From: an uncultured Ruthenibacterium sp.
GTDB lineage: Bacteria > Bacillota > Clostridia > Oscillospirales > Ruminococcaceae
Assembly (NCBI GenBank): GCA_944388395.1
Contig: CALXIP010000051.1
Coordinates: 1 to 32,408 of the forward strand
Direction of reading: 5' to 3'
Length of the DNA stretch: 32,408 bases
How positions within the stretch are numbered: position 1 is the first letter of the stretch; every line of letters begins with the position of its first letter. Below, in pieces: positions 23,719-30,877 of this stretch. The notes under the pieces are model-generated. The model saw nothing but the letters and a program-made list of their open reading frames with translations, was not told the DNA's origin and ran no database searches. A program made the position numbers and the translations under genes.

Positions 23719-25302
23719 TTATTCGTTCTGCATTACACAGCTGCCCAGTCGTTTTTCCGCCGCCTGCACGGTGATGGTGCCGTCGTTGTTTTCCGCCAGA
23801 GTATACTCGTGCTCTTTCAGCACCCGCTTTTCCGCAAGTCCGTTCAGGTTTCCGTCCGCATAGCTGACCACTTCCAATGTGCCGTCCGGTTTGCGCTCCG
23901 CCTCCAGACCGCCCCGGTGCAGTGTCAGCTCCATGGTGCCGCTGGTTTTCAGTATTTTGCCGTCCAGCCCCGCCGCCCAGGCGATCACTGTCACAAATAC
24001 CGGGCAGTGCGCCTGCTTCATGGGCGCGCCTGTCAGCCCCAGCACCAGGGTGCTCTCACTGCCTGTTCCCACCACCGTGGGCACCACCGCTCTCAGCCCG
24101 CCCGGACACACAGCCGTGGGCAGATAGTGCCAGCGAAGGCCCTCGCCCCCGCTGACGGTGATTTGAATATCCACTGCGGCGCCCTTGGTATTGATCAGGT
24201 CTTCGAAGGGCTTGTACAGGGACAGGCTTACCTGCGGGCTGTCCTCCTGCGGCAGATCCGGCGGATCTCCGGAATCGTTCTGCTGCGGCAGGTCCTCCTC
24301 CAGTTCCTCCCTGCGCGCGGGCAGCGCATCCGTCTGCGCCAGTGCATTGGCCACCGCGCTGCCGCCCAAGCCCAAAGCAGTGGCTCCGGCCGCCGTAGCC
24401 GCCACCGGACCCGCATGGGTGGTGGCTTCGTTCCAGTCGATCACCTCGAGATAAAGCGTGACGAAAAGCGAAAAAGACGGCGTGTCGGCTGCATCCAGGC
24501 GCTGGGTGCTGTCATCAAACTCCACCGTACACAAATCGCCCTCATCGCTTTCTGTCCCCATCAGCAAAAGGCCGGCGGGAATGCCCCGAACCGGTTCCAC
24601 CGACTGACCATTGGCGCCGGATACTCCAACGCCTACGGGAGAGTTGTGATATGTGGCACGGTAAACCAGCTCTCTGGGTTCGATCCGGGCCCACTCGCGG
24701 TCATAAATGCCGCGCGTATAGGCCCACATCTCTTCATCCGTCGAAACCTGAGGCGGCGCCTCATATTCCAGAACGCGGTCAACGGTCATGCGCACCTCGA
24801 CCTCGATGGTGCCGTCCATGGCCACATAAGGCGTCTCTATTCGGGCGGCATCGTACAGGTAGCGATACTGCTGCACGTTTTGAAATGAAATTTTCACGTG
24901 CACCACAGACCCCTGCGCCGGAGCGGCAAAGGTCACACCGGACTCGTCCGCCTGTGCCACCATGGGAACGCGCGCATTGCTGACCTGCGGGAACACCGCG
25001 CGCATCTCCGGTGCAGCACCGCCCTTGACCCCTACATTGATGGGTGAATCGAACCATGCCGCATCGATTTCCTCTTCGAACGTAAAGTTGCCGGACCGAT
25101 CGCTGCGCAGCAACACAGTGCCGTCTTCTTCCACCGAAGGGCCTGTCAGCAGGGATGTCCCATCCGACAGGGTGGGCATCAAAATGCGAATGTTTTCAAT
25201 TTCCTGTTCTTCGTTCTGCGCCAAAGCGCATGTGCCCCCAAACACACAAAACGCCAGCAGCGCCAAAGACGCGGCGCACCGGCGAAAAAACGACCTCTTC
25301 AT
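23719..25302 (-). CDS. Exported protein B of unknown function, paralogue of protein A
   Basis: Not recognised. 527 residues with a signal peptide (MKRSFFRRC, hydrophobic core, ALA before residue 29). The plan matches protein A. An outside domain (29-290) contains LTGPSVEEDGTV and MDGTIEVEV. A Gly/Ala-rich apolar segment follows (299-322), then an acidic linker with PARREELEEDLP, and a conserved C-terminal domain (355-522) with cysteines C399, C433 and C522. By eye most positions of the last 170 residues agree with A. The ATG at 25300-25302 is preceded by GAGGGGA. It is the first gene after a near-consensus promoter, so the B-M-A-trmB unit is probably well transcribed. Confidence 0.8.
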   Translation of the reverse strand: MKRSFFRRCAASLALLAFCVFGGTCALAQNEEQEIENIRILMPTLSDGTSLLTGPSVEEDGTVLLRSDRSGNFTFEEEIDAAWFDSPINVGVKGGAAPEMRAVFPQVSNARVPMVAQADESGVTFAAPAQGSVVHVKISFQNVQQYRYLYDAARIETPYVAMDGTIEVEVRMTVDRVLEYEAPPQVSTDEEMWAYTRGIYDREWARIEPRELVYRATYHNSPVGVGVSGANGQSVEPVRGIPAGLLLMGTESDEGDLCTVEFDDSTQRLDAADTPSFSLFVTLYLEVIDWNEATTHAGPVAATAAGATALGLGGSAVANALAQTDALPARREELEEDLPQQNDSGDPPDLPQEDSPQVSLSLYKPFEDLINTKGAAVDIQITVSGGEGLRWHYLPTAVCPGGLRAVVPTVVGTGSESTLVLGLTGAPMKQAHCPVFVTVIAWAAGLDGKILKTSGTMELTLHRGGLEAERKPDGTLEVVSYADGNLNGLAEKRVLKEHEYTLAENNDGTITVQAAEKRLGSCVMQNE

Positions 25303-25329
25303 GCCAGGTTCCCCTCTTTTCCGACACAT

Positions 25330-25358
25330 ATTATACAATGCGCCATCGGCCTGTGCAA
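25330..25358 (-). promoter_or_regulatory. Strong promoter of the B-M-A-trmB unit
   Basis: Minus strand TTGCAC (25353-25358), 17-nt spacer, TATAAT (25330-25335), directly after the nrdG terminator and about 28 nt before the protein B start codon. Confidence 0.85.
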
Positions 25359-25363
25359 GGCGC

Positions 25364-25400
25364 AAAAAAGGGCGGACCCCTCGGGGGCCCGCCCTTTTTT
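25364..25400. terminator. Bidirectional terminator after nrdG
   Basis: GGGCGG-A-CCCC pairs with GGGG-C-CCGCCC (25370-25380 with 25384-25394, one mismatch) around a 3-nt loop. A6 before and T6 after flank the stem. It separates the anaerobic RNR genes from the B-M-A unit. Confidence 0.92.
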
Positions 25401-25404
25401 CATC

Positions 25405-25938
25405 TTATGCATGGGGATGTGTTCCGCCGGTCCAGCGCTCGGCTTCACACCAGACGGCACTGCCGGCCGCCAGGCTTTTGGGCACATCCAGAATGCGCTG
25501 GTTTTCTGACCCGCGAAAGCGCAGGTCCAAATTGCGCCTGGCCAGGACAAACTCTCCGTCCACCAGAATATCCAGCTGTGCGAGCAGATCTTTCTGGGCC
25601 TGTGTTCCCTCCAGCAGCTGCTCAAAGGTATAGCCGGTATAACTGGCGACCTCATACCCGGCTGCCTTCAGCATACGGGCCAGTTCGCCAAATGCCTCGG
25701 CCTGAGAGAAAGGCTCTCCGCCGGAAAACGTGACGCCCCGCACCAAAGGACTTGCCTTGATATGGGCGAACAGCTCTTCCACCGGCACATCCTTTCCTGT
25801 ACCGAACGGCCAGCTTTCCGGGTTGTGGCAGCCCTCGCACCGGCGGGGGCAGCCCTGGGCAAAAATGGCGGTGCGGATGCCCGGCCCATCCACAATGGAA
25901 TCTTCCATAATGCCCGCCAGGTTCAGCACCTGTCCCAT
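25405..25938 (-). CDS. nrdG: Anaerobic ribonucleotide reductase activating protein
   Basis: Radical-SAM activase that makes the glycyl radical of the class III reductase. 177 residues. C30-x3-C34-x2-C37 (GCPRRCEGCHNPE) binds the iron-sulphur cluster; DGPGIRTAIF before it and VTFSGGEPFSQ after it are family motifs. The ATG at 25936-25938 begins one base after the stop of the 52-residue glycyl-radical protein, without a clear Shine-Dalgarno sequence, so its translation is probably coupled to that gene. Substrate and activase are thus made together. Confidence 0.95.
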   Translation of the reverse strand: MGQVLNLAGIMEDSIVDGPGIRTAIFAQGCPRRCEGCHNPESWPFGTGKDVPVEELFAHIKASPLVRGVTFSGGEPFSQAEAFGELARMLKAAGYEVASYTGYTFEQLLEGTQAQKDLLAQLDILVDGEFVLARRNLDLRFRGSENQRILDVPKSLAAGSAVWCEAERWTGGTHPHA

Positions 25939-25939
25939 A

Positions 25940-26098
25940 TCAGTGAGACAGACCGTGTTTCACGCGGTCGCGCTCCTCAGCCTTTTTGGCATCGTTCCAT
26001 TTGTCCATGGTGCCGACCAGATAGCCGGTGATGCGGCGGATGCGCTCAAAGCCCACGTCTTTGCCATATTTTGCTTCACGGTTCGTCTGAATAGCCAT
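25940..26098 (-). CDS. Stand-alone glycyl-radical subunit of anaerobic ribonucleotide reductase
   Basis: 52 residues, MAIQTNREAK... to ...VKHGLSH. Residues 18-25, ERIRRITG, followed by YLVGTMDKWNDAKKAEERDR, match the C-terminal glycyl-radical segment of class III reductases (R-x-x-GY-L, then a basic/acidic helix ending RVKH). Gly25 would carry the radical. The same segment is missing from the end of the 761-residue NrdD upstream. The ATG at 26096-26098 has GGGAGG 7-8 nt upstream. An 82-nt AT-rich gap with its own promoter-like sequence precedes it, and nrdG begins one base after its stop. This looks like a functional split of one enzyme into two chains, not a decayed gene. It may serve as a replaceable radical part, as GrcA does for pyruvate formate-lyase; that comparison is inference. 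Confidence 0.85.
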   Translation of the reverse strand: MAIQTNREAKYGKDVGFERIRRITGYLVGTMDKWNDAKKAEERDRVKHGLSH

Positions 26099-26143
26099 AC
26101 TGTTTCCTCCCAAGCTCTCGCTTATCTATGTAATGTTGTGTTT

Positions 26144-26172
26144 ATTGTATACCAAATTAGAATAGTTTGCAA
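26144..26172 (-). promoter_or_regulatory. Promoter between nrdD and the glycyl-radical subunit gene
   Basis: Minus strand TTGCAA (26167-26172), 17-nt spacer, TACAAT (26144-26149). It would give a transcript of the 52-residue gene and nrdG independent of nrdD, with a leader of about 38 nt. No NrdR box is seen here. Confidence 0.65.
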
Positions 26173-26180
26173 GTACCTGT

Positions 26181-28466
26181 TTATTCACAGCCGCAGAAAG
26201 TGGTCACTTCCGGATACAGTTTGCGCAGCTCGTCAACCTTCTCCTGGCTCAGTGCCTCACCTTCACGACGGCCGCAGCGGGGGCAAACCTCGCCGATGAC
26301 ACCTACATACCCGCAGATGGGGTCACGGTCTACCGGGTGGTTGATGGAGCCGTAGCCGATGCCCGCATCGTGCATGCAGCGCACCACGCTCTCAAAGGCC
26401 TCTACGTTGTTGGCCGTGTCACCGTCCAGCTCCACATAACTGATGTGACCCGCATTGGTCAGCGCGTGATACGGCGCTTCCTTGTGGATCTTATCGTAAG
26501 CGGAAATGGGGTACCACACGGGGATGTGGAACGAGTTGGTGTAGTACTCGCGGTCCGTGACGCCGGGGATCTTGCCGTAACGCTTCTGGTCCATGCGGAT
26601 GAAGCGGCCGGACAGGCCCTCTGCCGGGGTTGCCAGCAAACCGTAGTTCAAATGCGTCTCGGCGGCCTTTTTGTCGCAGAACTCGCGCATGTGGCGCACA
26701 ATGGCCAAGCCTTTTTCCTGCATCTCGTCGCTTTCGCCGTGATGATGGCCGTACAGCGCAGTCAGCGTCTCGGCCAGGCCGATGAAGCCAATGGACAGGC
26801 TGCCGTGTTTGAGCACCTCGCGCACTTCGTCGTTGGGGCCCAGCTTGTCGGAGTCCAGCCACACGCCCTGACCCATCAGGAACGGATAGTTGTACACACG
26901 CTTGGAAGCCTGGATCTCATAGCGGTCATGCAGCTGCTGTGCCACCAGTTCCATCATGGCGTCCAGCTTCTCGTAGAACAGCTTTTCGTCGCCGTGACTC
27001 TCGATGGCCAGCCGGGGCAGGTTGATGGAAGTGAAGGACAGGTTGCCGCGGGAATAGGCGATCTCCCGCTCCGGGTCGTACACATTGGACATCACGCGGG
27101 TGCGGCAGCCCATGGTCGCCACCTCTGTCTCCGGATGGCCGGGTTTGTAATACTGCAGGTTAAAGGGCGAGTCCAAAAAGACATAGTTGGGGAACAAACG
27201 CTTGGCGCTGACCTTGCAGGACAATTCGAACAGATCGTAGTTGGGATCGCCCGGATTGTAGTTGACGCCCTCTTTTACTTTAAAGATATGAATGGGGAAA
27301 ATGGGAGTCTCGCCGTGGCCCAGGCCCGCGTCCTCAGCCATGAGGATGTTGCGGATGGCCATGCGGCCTTCGGGAGAGGTATCGGTGCCGTAGTTGATGG
27401 AGGAGAACGGCGTCTGCGCACCCGCACGGGAGTGCATGGTGTTCAAATTGTGCACAAAGCCCTCCATGGCCTGATAAGTGGCACGGTCGGTGGCTTTCTC
27501 GGCACGGTGACGGGCATGGCGCACCACATGCGTTGCCTTTTCCTTATCCAGACGGCCGTCCTTCACCAGCTGCTGCGCGGCAGCTGCATCAAAGGTGGCA
27601 GCCTGCGACTGGAGCCGGGGCTCCTCGCCGGTGGCTTCGGTACCGGCGGCAATGGCCGCCTGCGTCAGCACGGACTCGTCATCGGTGTCCAGAACATCTT
27701 CCAGTGCTTCCCGCAGCTTGCCGGCATAATTTTTGGCAAAGGTCTTGCGCACGCCCTGTGCCATGGCGTAATCGAAGTTGGGCACGCCCTGGCCGCCGTG
27801 CTGGTCGTTCTGGTTGGACTGAATGGCAATGGCCGCCAGCGCCGCATAGCTGCCGATGCCCTGCGGCTCACGCAGGTAGCCGTGACCGGTGGAGAAACCG
27901 CCTTTGAACAGCTTGACCAGGTCGATCTGGCAGCAGGTGGTGGTCAGCGCGTAGAAATCAAAATCATGAATATGGATATCGCCTTCGCGATAGGCGCGGG
28001 CCTGGTCGGGCGTCAGCAGATAGGCGGCATTGTACGCCTTGGCGCCGGCCGTACCGATCTGCAGCATGGAGCCCATGGCCGTGTTTCCGTCGATGTTGGC
28101 ATTGTCGCGCTTCATGTCGCTGATGCGGGCATCCACATTGGTGATCTCGTCAATGGATTTCATCAGGCTGGTTTTGGCCTCGCGGATGCGGGTGCGCTCG
28201 GCGCGGTACAGAATGTACTGCTTGGCAGCCTCTTCCATTCCGGCGTGCATCAATTCCTGCTCAACGGCATCCTGGATCTGTTCAATCTGCGGGGGTTCGT
28301 TTCCACACTCTTTTTCCAGCGCCTCTTCCACTGCGTTGGCCACGTTCGCGGCAACGGTGGCGTCTCCCTGTCCTGCCGCCTGCAGGCAGCGCAGAACCGC
28401 AGATGCAATTTTGCTTGCGTCGTACAGCACCACGCGGCCGTCGCGCTTCACAATGCTTTTAATCAT
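26181..28466 (-). CDS. nrdD: Anaerobic (class III) ribonucleoside-triphosphate reductase, large chain lacking the glycyl-radical end
   Basis: Reduces ribonucleoside triphosphates without oxygen. 761 residues. An ATP-cone is at 2-95. Active-site cysteines are in TTTCCQIDL (178-179) and ATMGCRTRV (C454). Other family segments are NLNTMHSRAGAQTPFSSINYG and MHDAGIGYGSINHPVDRDP. A zinc ribbon follows with C718-x9-C728-x2-C731. Canonical chains then run into an RxxGY glycyl-radical motif; this one ends instead with a helix-like tail and FCGCE, whose C758 and C760 may add metal ligands. The radical segment is on the next gene. CGYVG at 718-722 is part of the ribbon and not a radical motif. The ATG at 28464-28466 has AAGGAG 10 nt upstream. 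Confidence 0.93.
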   Translation of the reverse strand: MIKSIVKRDGRVVLYDASKIASAVLRCLQAAGQGDATVAANVANAVEEALEKECGNEPPQIEQIQDAVEQELMHAGMEEAAKQYILYRAERTRIREAKTSLMKSIDEITNVDARISDMKRDNANIDGNTAMGSMLQIGTAGAKAYNAAYLLTPDQARAYREGDIHIHDFDFYALTTTCCQIDLVKLFKGGFSTGHGYLREPQGIGSYAALAAIAIQSNQNDQHGGQGVPNFDYAMAQGVRKTFAKNYAGKLREALEDVLDTDDESVLTQAAIAAGTEATGEEPRLQSQAATFDAAAAQQLVKDGRLDKEKATHVVRHARHRAEKATDRATYQAMEGFVHNLNTMHSRAGAQTPFSSINYGTDTSPEGRMAIRNILMAEDAGLGHGETPIFPIHIFKVKEGVNYNPGDPNYDLFELSCKVSAKRLFPNYVFLDSPFNLQYYKPGHPETEVATMGCRTRVMSNVYDPEREIAYSRGNLSFTSINLPRLAIESHGDEKLFYEKLDAMMELVAQQLHDRYEIQASKRVYNYPFLMGQGVWLDSDKLGPNDEVREVLKHGSLSIGFIGLAETLTALYGHHHGESDEMQEKGLAIVRHMREFCDKKAAETHLNYGLLATPAEGLSGRFIRMDQKRYGKIPGVTDREYYTNSFHIPVWYPISAYDKIHKEAPYHALTNAGHISYVELDGDTANNVEAFESVVRCMHDAGIGYGSINHPVDRDPICGYVGVIGEVCPRCGRREGEALSQEKVDELRKLYPEVTTFCGCE

Positions 28467-28522
28467 GGTTTTTTATCTCCTTATCTCGCGCCGGAATCCC
28501 CCGGGGTGACGCCCCAGACCGT

Positions 28523-28538
28523 TCGCTAAATCTTGAAT
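28523..28538. promoter_or_regulatory. Weak second NrdR box at the nrdD transcription start
   Basis: TCGCTAAATCTTGAAT matches the 16-bp NrdR consensus at about 10 positions. Its centre is 31 bp from the good box, with a 15-bp gap, which is the usual three-turn spacing of NrdR pairs. The spacing supports it more than the sequence. Confidence 0.4.
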
Positions 28539-28547
28539 CCGCGTTCT

Positions 28548-28576
28548 ATTATCACACTAGATATTGTGGATGTCAA
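28548..28576 (-). promoter_or_regulatory. Promoter of nrdD
   Basis: Minus strand TTGACA (28571-28576), 17-nt spacer, GATAAT (28548-28553). The predicted leader is about 75 nt and contains a small GGGG/CCCC hairpin near 28500-28515. Confidence 0.85.
28554..28569. promoter_or_regulatory. NrdR box in the nrdD promoter
   Basis: Minus strand CCACAATATCTAGTGT agrees with the NrdR consensus ACACWATATATWGTGT at 14 of 16 positions. It fills the spacer between -35 and -10, where the ATP/dATP-sensing repressor NrdR would shut off the promoter. The nrdR gene itself is not in the window. Confidence 0.75.
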
Positions 28577-28616
28577 GCAAAAGGAACGTAAAAAAAATCT
28601 CGTTTTTTTGTCCAAT

Positions 28617-28645
28617 TTGCCAAAGGTGACGAACATTGATATAAT
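28617..28645 (+). promoter_or_regulatory. Promoter of the YgjP-like metallopeptidase gene
   Basis: TTGCCA (28617-28622), 17-nt spacer, TATAAT (28640-28645). The start near 28652 rules out the more upstream in-frame ATG at 28533 as the translation start. Confidence 0.75.
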
Positions 28646-28676
28646 AAACTCACGTGAATTTGGGAAGTGTGCCAAT

Positions 28677-29225
28677 ATGCGATCACAACAGCGCCGCACC
28701 CCTGGCGGCGTGGACTATGAACTGACCCGAAAGCGGGTAAAAAACCTGAATCTGCGCATCCGCGCGGACGGAAACACCGCTGTTTCGGCCCCCTCTTTTG
28801 TTCCTGTTGCTGAAATCGACGCCTTTGTGGACAGCCGGGCGGAATGGATCAGCCATGCCAAGAGGAAAATTCTGGAGCGAAAAACACAAGATCTTGTGCC
28901 CTGCACGGTTTCACCCCAAGAGGCTCTGGAACTGTTTGAAGCTGTCAGCCGTGAGATTTTTCCCTTGTTCGCGGACGTTCTGCAAAATCAGCCTCCTCTT
29001 TTGAAGGTGCGGGATATGAAAAGCCGCTGGGGCGTCTGCTGCCCGGCCAAGCGGCGCATCACACTGGCGCTTCGCCTGGCGGAAAAACCCCGGCGGGCCG
29101 TGGAGTACGTGGTTCTGCACGAGTATGCACATTTCCTGCAGCTGAACCACAGCCCGGCATTTTGGGCCGTGGTCGAGCGCTTCATGCCGGACTACCGGGA
29201 GCGCCGGGCCCTTTTAAAAAGTTGA
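28677..29225 (+). CDS. YgjP-like (DUF45) metallopeptidase
   Basis: 182 residues, predicted soluble zinc metallopeptidase of the YgjP/DUF45 group, related to SprT and WLM proteases. VKNLNLRIRADGNTAVSAP near the start and DMKSRWGVCCPAKRRITL (113-130) are family hallmarks. The zinc motif HEYAH is at 148-152, and the third ligand is His158 in LNHSPAFW. The ATG at 28677 lies about 25 nt after the predicted transcription start; the ribosome site (GGGAAG) is weak. It is divergent from nrdD and forms a single-gene unit. The natural substrate of the family is not established. Confidence 0.88.
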   Translation: MRSQQRRTPGGVDYELTRKRVKNLNLRIRADGNTAVSAPSFVPVAEIDAFVDSRAEWISHAKRKILERKTQDLVPCTVSPQEALELFEAVSREIFPLFADVLQNQPPLLKVRDMKSRWGVCCPAKRRITLALRLAEKPRRAVEYVVLHEYAHFLQLNHSPAFWAVVERFMPDYRERRALLKS

Positions 29226-29241
29226 TTGCGTCAAAAATTCA

Positions 29242-29270
29242 TTGCAATCGCCGGTGAAAACGGGTATATT
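29242..29270 (+). promoter_or_regulatory. Promoter of the flippase gene
   Basis: TTGCAA (29242-29247), 17-nt spacer, TATATT (29265-29270), 17 nt after the metallopeptidase stop codon. Confidence 0.7.
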
Positions 29271-29325
29271 ACTTATTTAAGATGTTTCGGCCCTTCCCGG
29301 GCAATCAAACCAAGGAGGTTCCTGT

Positions 29326-30750
29326 TTGGATAAGTATAAGCGGCTTGTTTCCAACACCATCCTGTTTGCGATCAGCACCTTTTCATCCAAAATTTTAAAC
29401 TTTTTTCTGACCACCTATCACACTCACATGATGGGCACCGGTGCATACGGCAGTATGGACGCGATCATTGCCATCGGCAACGTGTTCATCCCCATTGTGA
29501 GTCTGGGTATCTCCAACGCCATCATCCGCTTCGGCCTGGAAAAGGGCGTCAACAAACGCAGCCTGTACACCAACGGTCTTTTGTCCCTGCTGTTGGGATT
29601 TATGATCCTGCTGATTCTGACCCCGCTTCTGGATCTTGTGTCGTTCATTGGCGGCACCATCGGCGACTACTGGCCGCTGCTGCTGATTTTTGTGTTCACC
29701 AGCTGTCTGCGCACGCTGAACTGCCAGTTTGTTCGCGCCCGGGAAATGGTGCGGCTGTATGCCATTGACGGCATTTTGTGCACCATTGCCAACCTGTTTT
29801 TCAATGTTCTGTTCCTGTCCGGATTCCATCTGGGCGCCACGGGACTGATTCTCGCGCTGATCTGCTCCGATGCTTCCAGCGCACTGTTTCTGTTCTTTGT
29901 CTCCCGCATCTGGAAATACATCCGGTTCCGGCGCATCGACACCCGGCTGTTCCAGACGATGCTTCGCTACTCGGTTCCTTTGATCTCCGCCAGCATTTTC
30001 TGGTGGGTGACAAACACCAGTGACAAACTGTTCATCACCAGCATGTTGGGCAGCGAGGTGAACGGCCTGTTTGCCACCAGCTATCGCCTGCCCACGCTTT
30101 TGACCATCGTGGCCACCCTGTTTACCGAGGCATGGCAGATCAGCGCGTTTACCGACGGCACGCGCGCCGGACGTGAGGAGTTTTTCAGCCGTGTGTGGAA
30201 CGCCTATCAAAGCGTGATGTTCCTGGCGGGCGCCGGCATTATTCTGCTGTGCCAGCCCCTTATGAAAGTGTATGTATCCGATGCGTTTTATGCCGGTTGG
30301 GTCTACATTCCTCTGCTCACCTTTGCCACGGTTTTTTCCAGCTTCGACAACTTCTTGAACAGCATTTACATGGCGGAAAAACGCTCGGGCCTGAGCCTGA
30401 TCACCATGGCGGTGGGCGCCGTGCTGAACCTGATTCTGAACGGTCTTTTGATTCCGCGGTGGGGCGTGCAGGGCGCGGCCTTCGCCACGTTTGCCAGCTA
30501 TTTTGTGGTTTTCCTTCTGCGGGCCGTCAACACCCGCGGCTTGATCCGGGTGGATTTTGCCCCCTTTGTGCTGTTCCTGAATCTTGCCCTGATGGGATTT
30601 GAAAGCTACTGGATGCTGACCGACACCCCGCTGTGGCCTTTGTGGTGCAGCCTGTGCGTGCTGCTGATGGCCATTCTCAACTTCAGCAGTCTGTGGGACA
30701 CAGCCAAGCATATCCTGGCCATGGGCAAGCGCCGGAAAGCCCGGCATTGA
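29326..30750 (+). CDS. Polysaccharide/lipid flippase of the MATE-like MOP superfamily (Wzx-type)
   Basis: Integral membrane protein of 474 residues with about 12-14 hydrophobic segments. The opening YKRLVSNTILFAISTFSSKI and the pattern GTGAYGSMDAI match oligosaccharide flippases, and a polysaccharide-biosynthesis C-terminal domain (GLSLITMAVGAVLNLILNGLLIP) is clear. Such proteins flip undecaprenyl-linked sugars across the membrane. The start is TTG at 29326-29328, chosen because AAGGAGG lies 7 nt upstream. No glycosyltransferase or polymerase gene is adjacent, so the substrate is unknown. Terminator follows. Confidence 0.87.
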   Translation: MDKYKRLVSNTILFAISTFSSKILNFFLTTYHTHMMGTGAYGSMDAIIAIGNVFIPIVSLGISNAIIRFGLEKGVNKRSLYTNGLLSLLLGFMILLILTPLLDLVSFIGGTIGDYWPLLLIFVFTSCLRTLNCQFVRAREMVRLYAIDGILCTIANLFFNVLFLSGFHLGATGLILALICSDASSALFLFFVSRIWKYIRFRRIDTRLFQTMLRYSVPLISASIFWWVTNTSDKLFITSMLGSEVNGLFATSYRLPTLLTIVATLFTEAWQISAFTDGTRAGREEFFSRVWNAYQSVMFLAGAGIILLCQPLMKVYVSDAFYAGWVYIPLLTFATVFSSFDNFLNSIYMAEKRSGLSLITMAVGAVLNLILNGLLIPRWGVQGAAFATFASYFVVFLLRAVNTRGLIRVDFAPFVLFLNLALMGFESYWMLTDTPLWPLWCSLCVLLMAILNFSSLWDTAKHILAMGKRRKARH

Positions 30751-30762
30751 GCATCTGTTTTC

Positions 30763-30790
30763 AAGCGGAGCCGAACGGCTCCGCTTTTTT
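30763..30790 (+). terminator. Terminator of the flippase gene
   Basis: AAGCGGAGCC (30763-30772) and GGCTCCGCTT (30777-30786) form a perfect 10-bp stem around GAAC, followed by T6. Confidence 0.92.
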
Positions 30791-30800
30791 CATGCCGGCA

Positions 30801-30829
30801 TTGACTTTTCCCTTGGCCGGGCGTATGAT
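30801..30829 (+). promoter_or_regulatory. Promoter of the YhfC-like gene
   Basis: TTGACT (30801-30806), 17-nt spacer, TATGAT (30824-30829), directly after the flippase terminator. The start codon is 48 nt further on, with GTGAGGAG before it. Confidence 0.75.
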
Positions 30830-30877
30830 GCAGATATATTATTTAGATGTTCATCAAAGTAAAGTGAGGAGATTTTC

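Noticed and set aside
25940-26183. Reading the split NrdD as a frameshifted pseudogene
   Set aside because: The two parts are separated by 82 nt of AT-rich non-coding sequence with a promoter and ribosome site. The small ORF begins with its own ATG and is intact to its stop, and the large chain ends in an orderly tail.
26185-26320. CGYVG near the NrdD C-terminus as the glycyl-radical motif
   Set aside because: It lies within the zinc ribbon (C718-x9-C-x2-C), lacks the preceding basic residues, and the true motif is found in the next gene.
28533-28676. Longer N-terminus for the YgjP-like metallopeptidase
   Set aside because: The upstream ATG at 28533 lies before the TTGCCA-17-TATAAT promoter, and the added residues show no family similarity.
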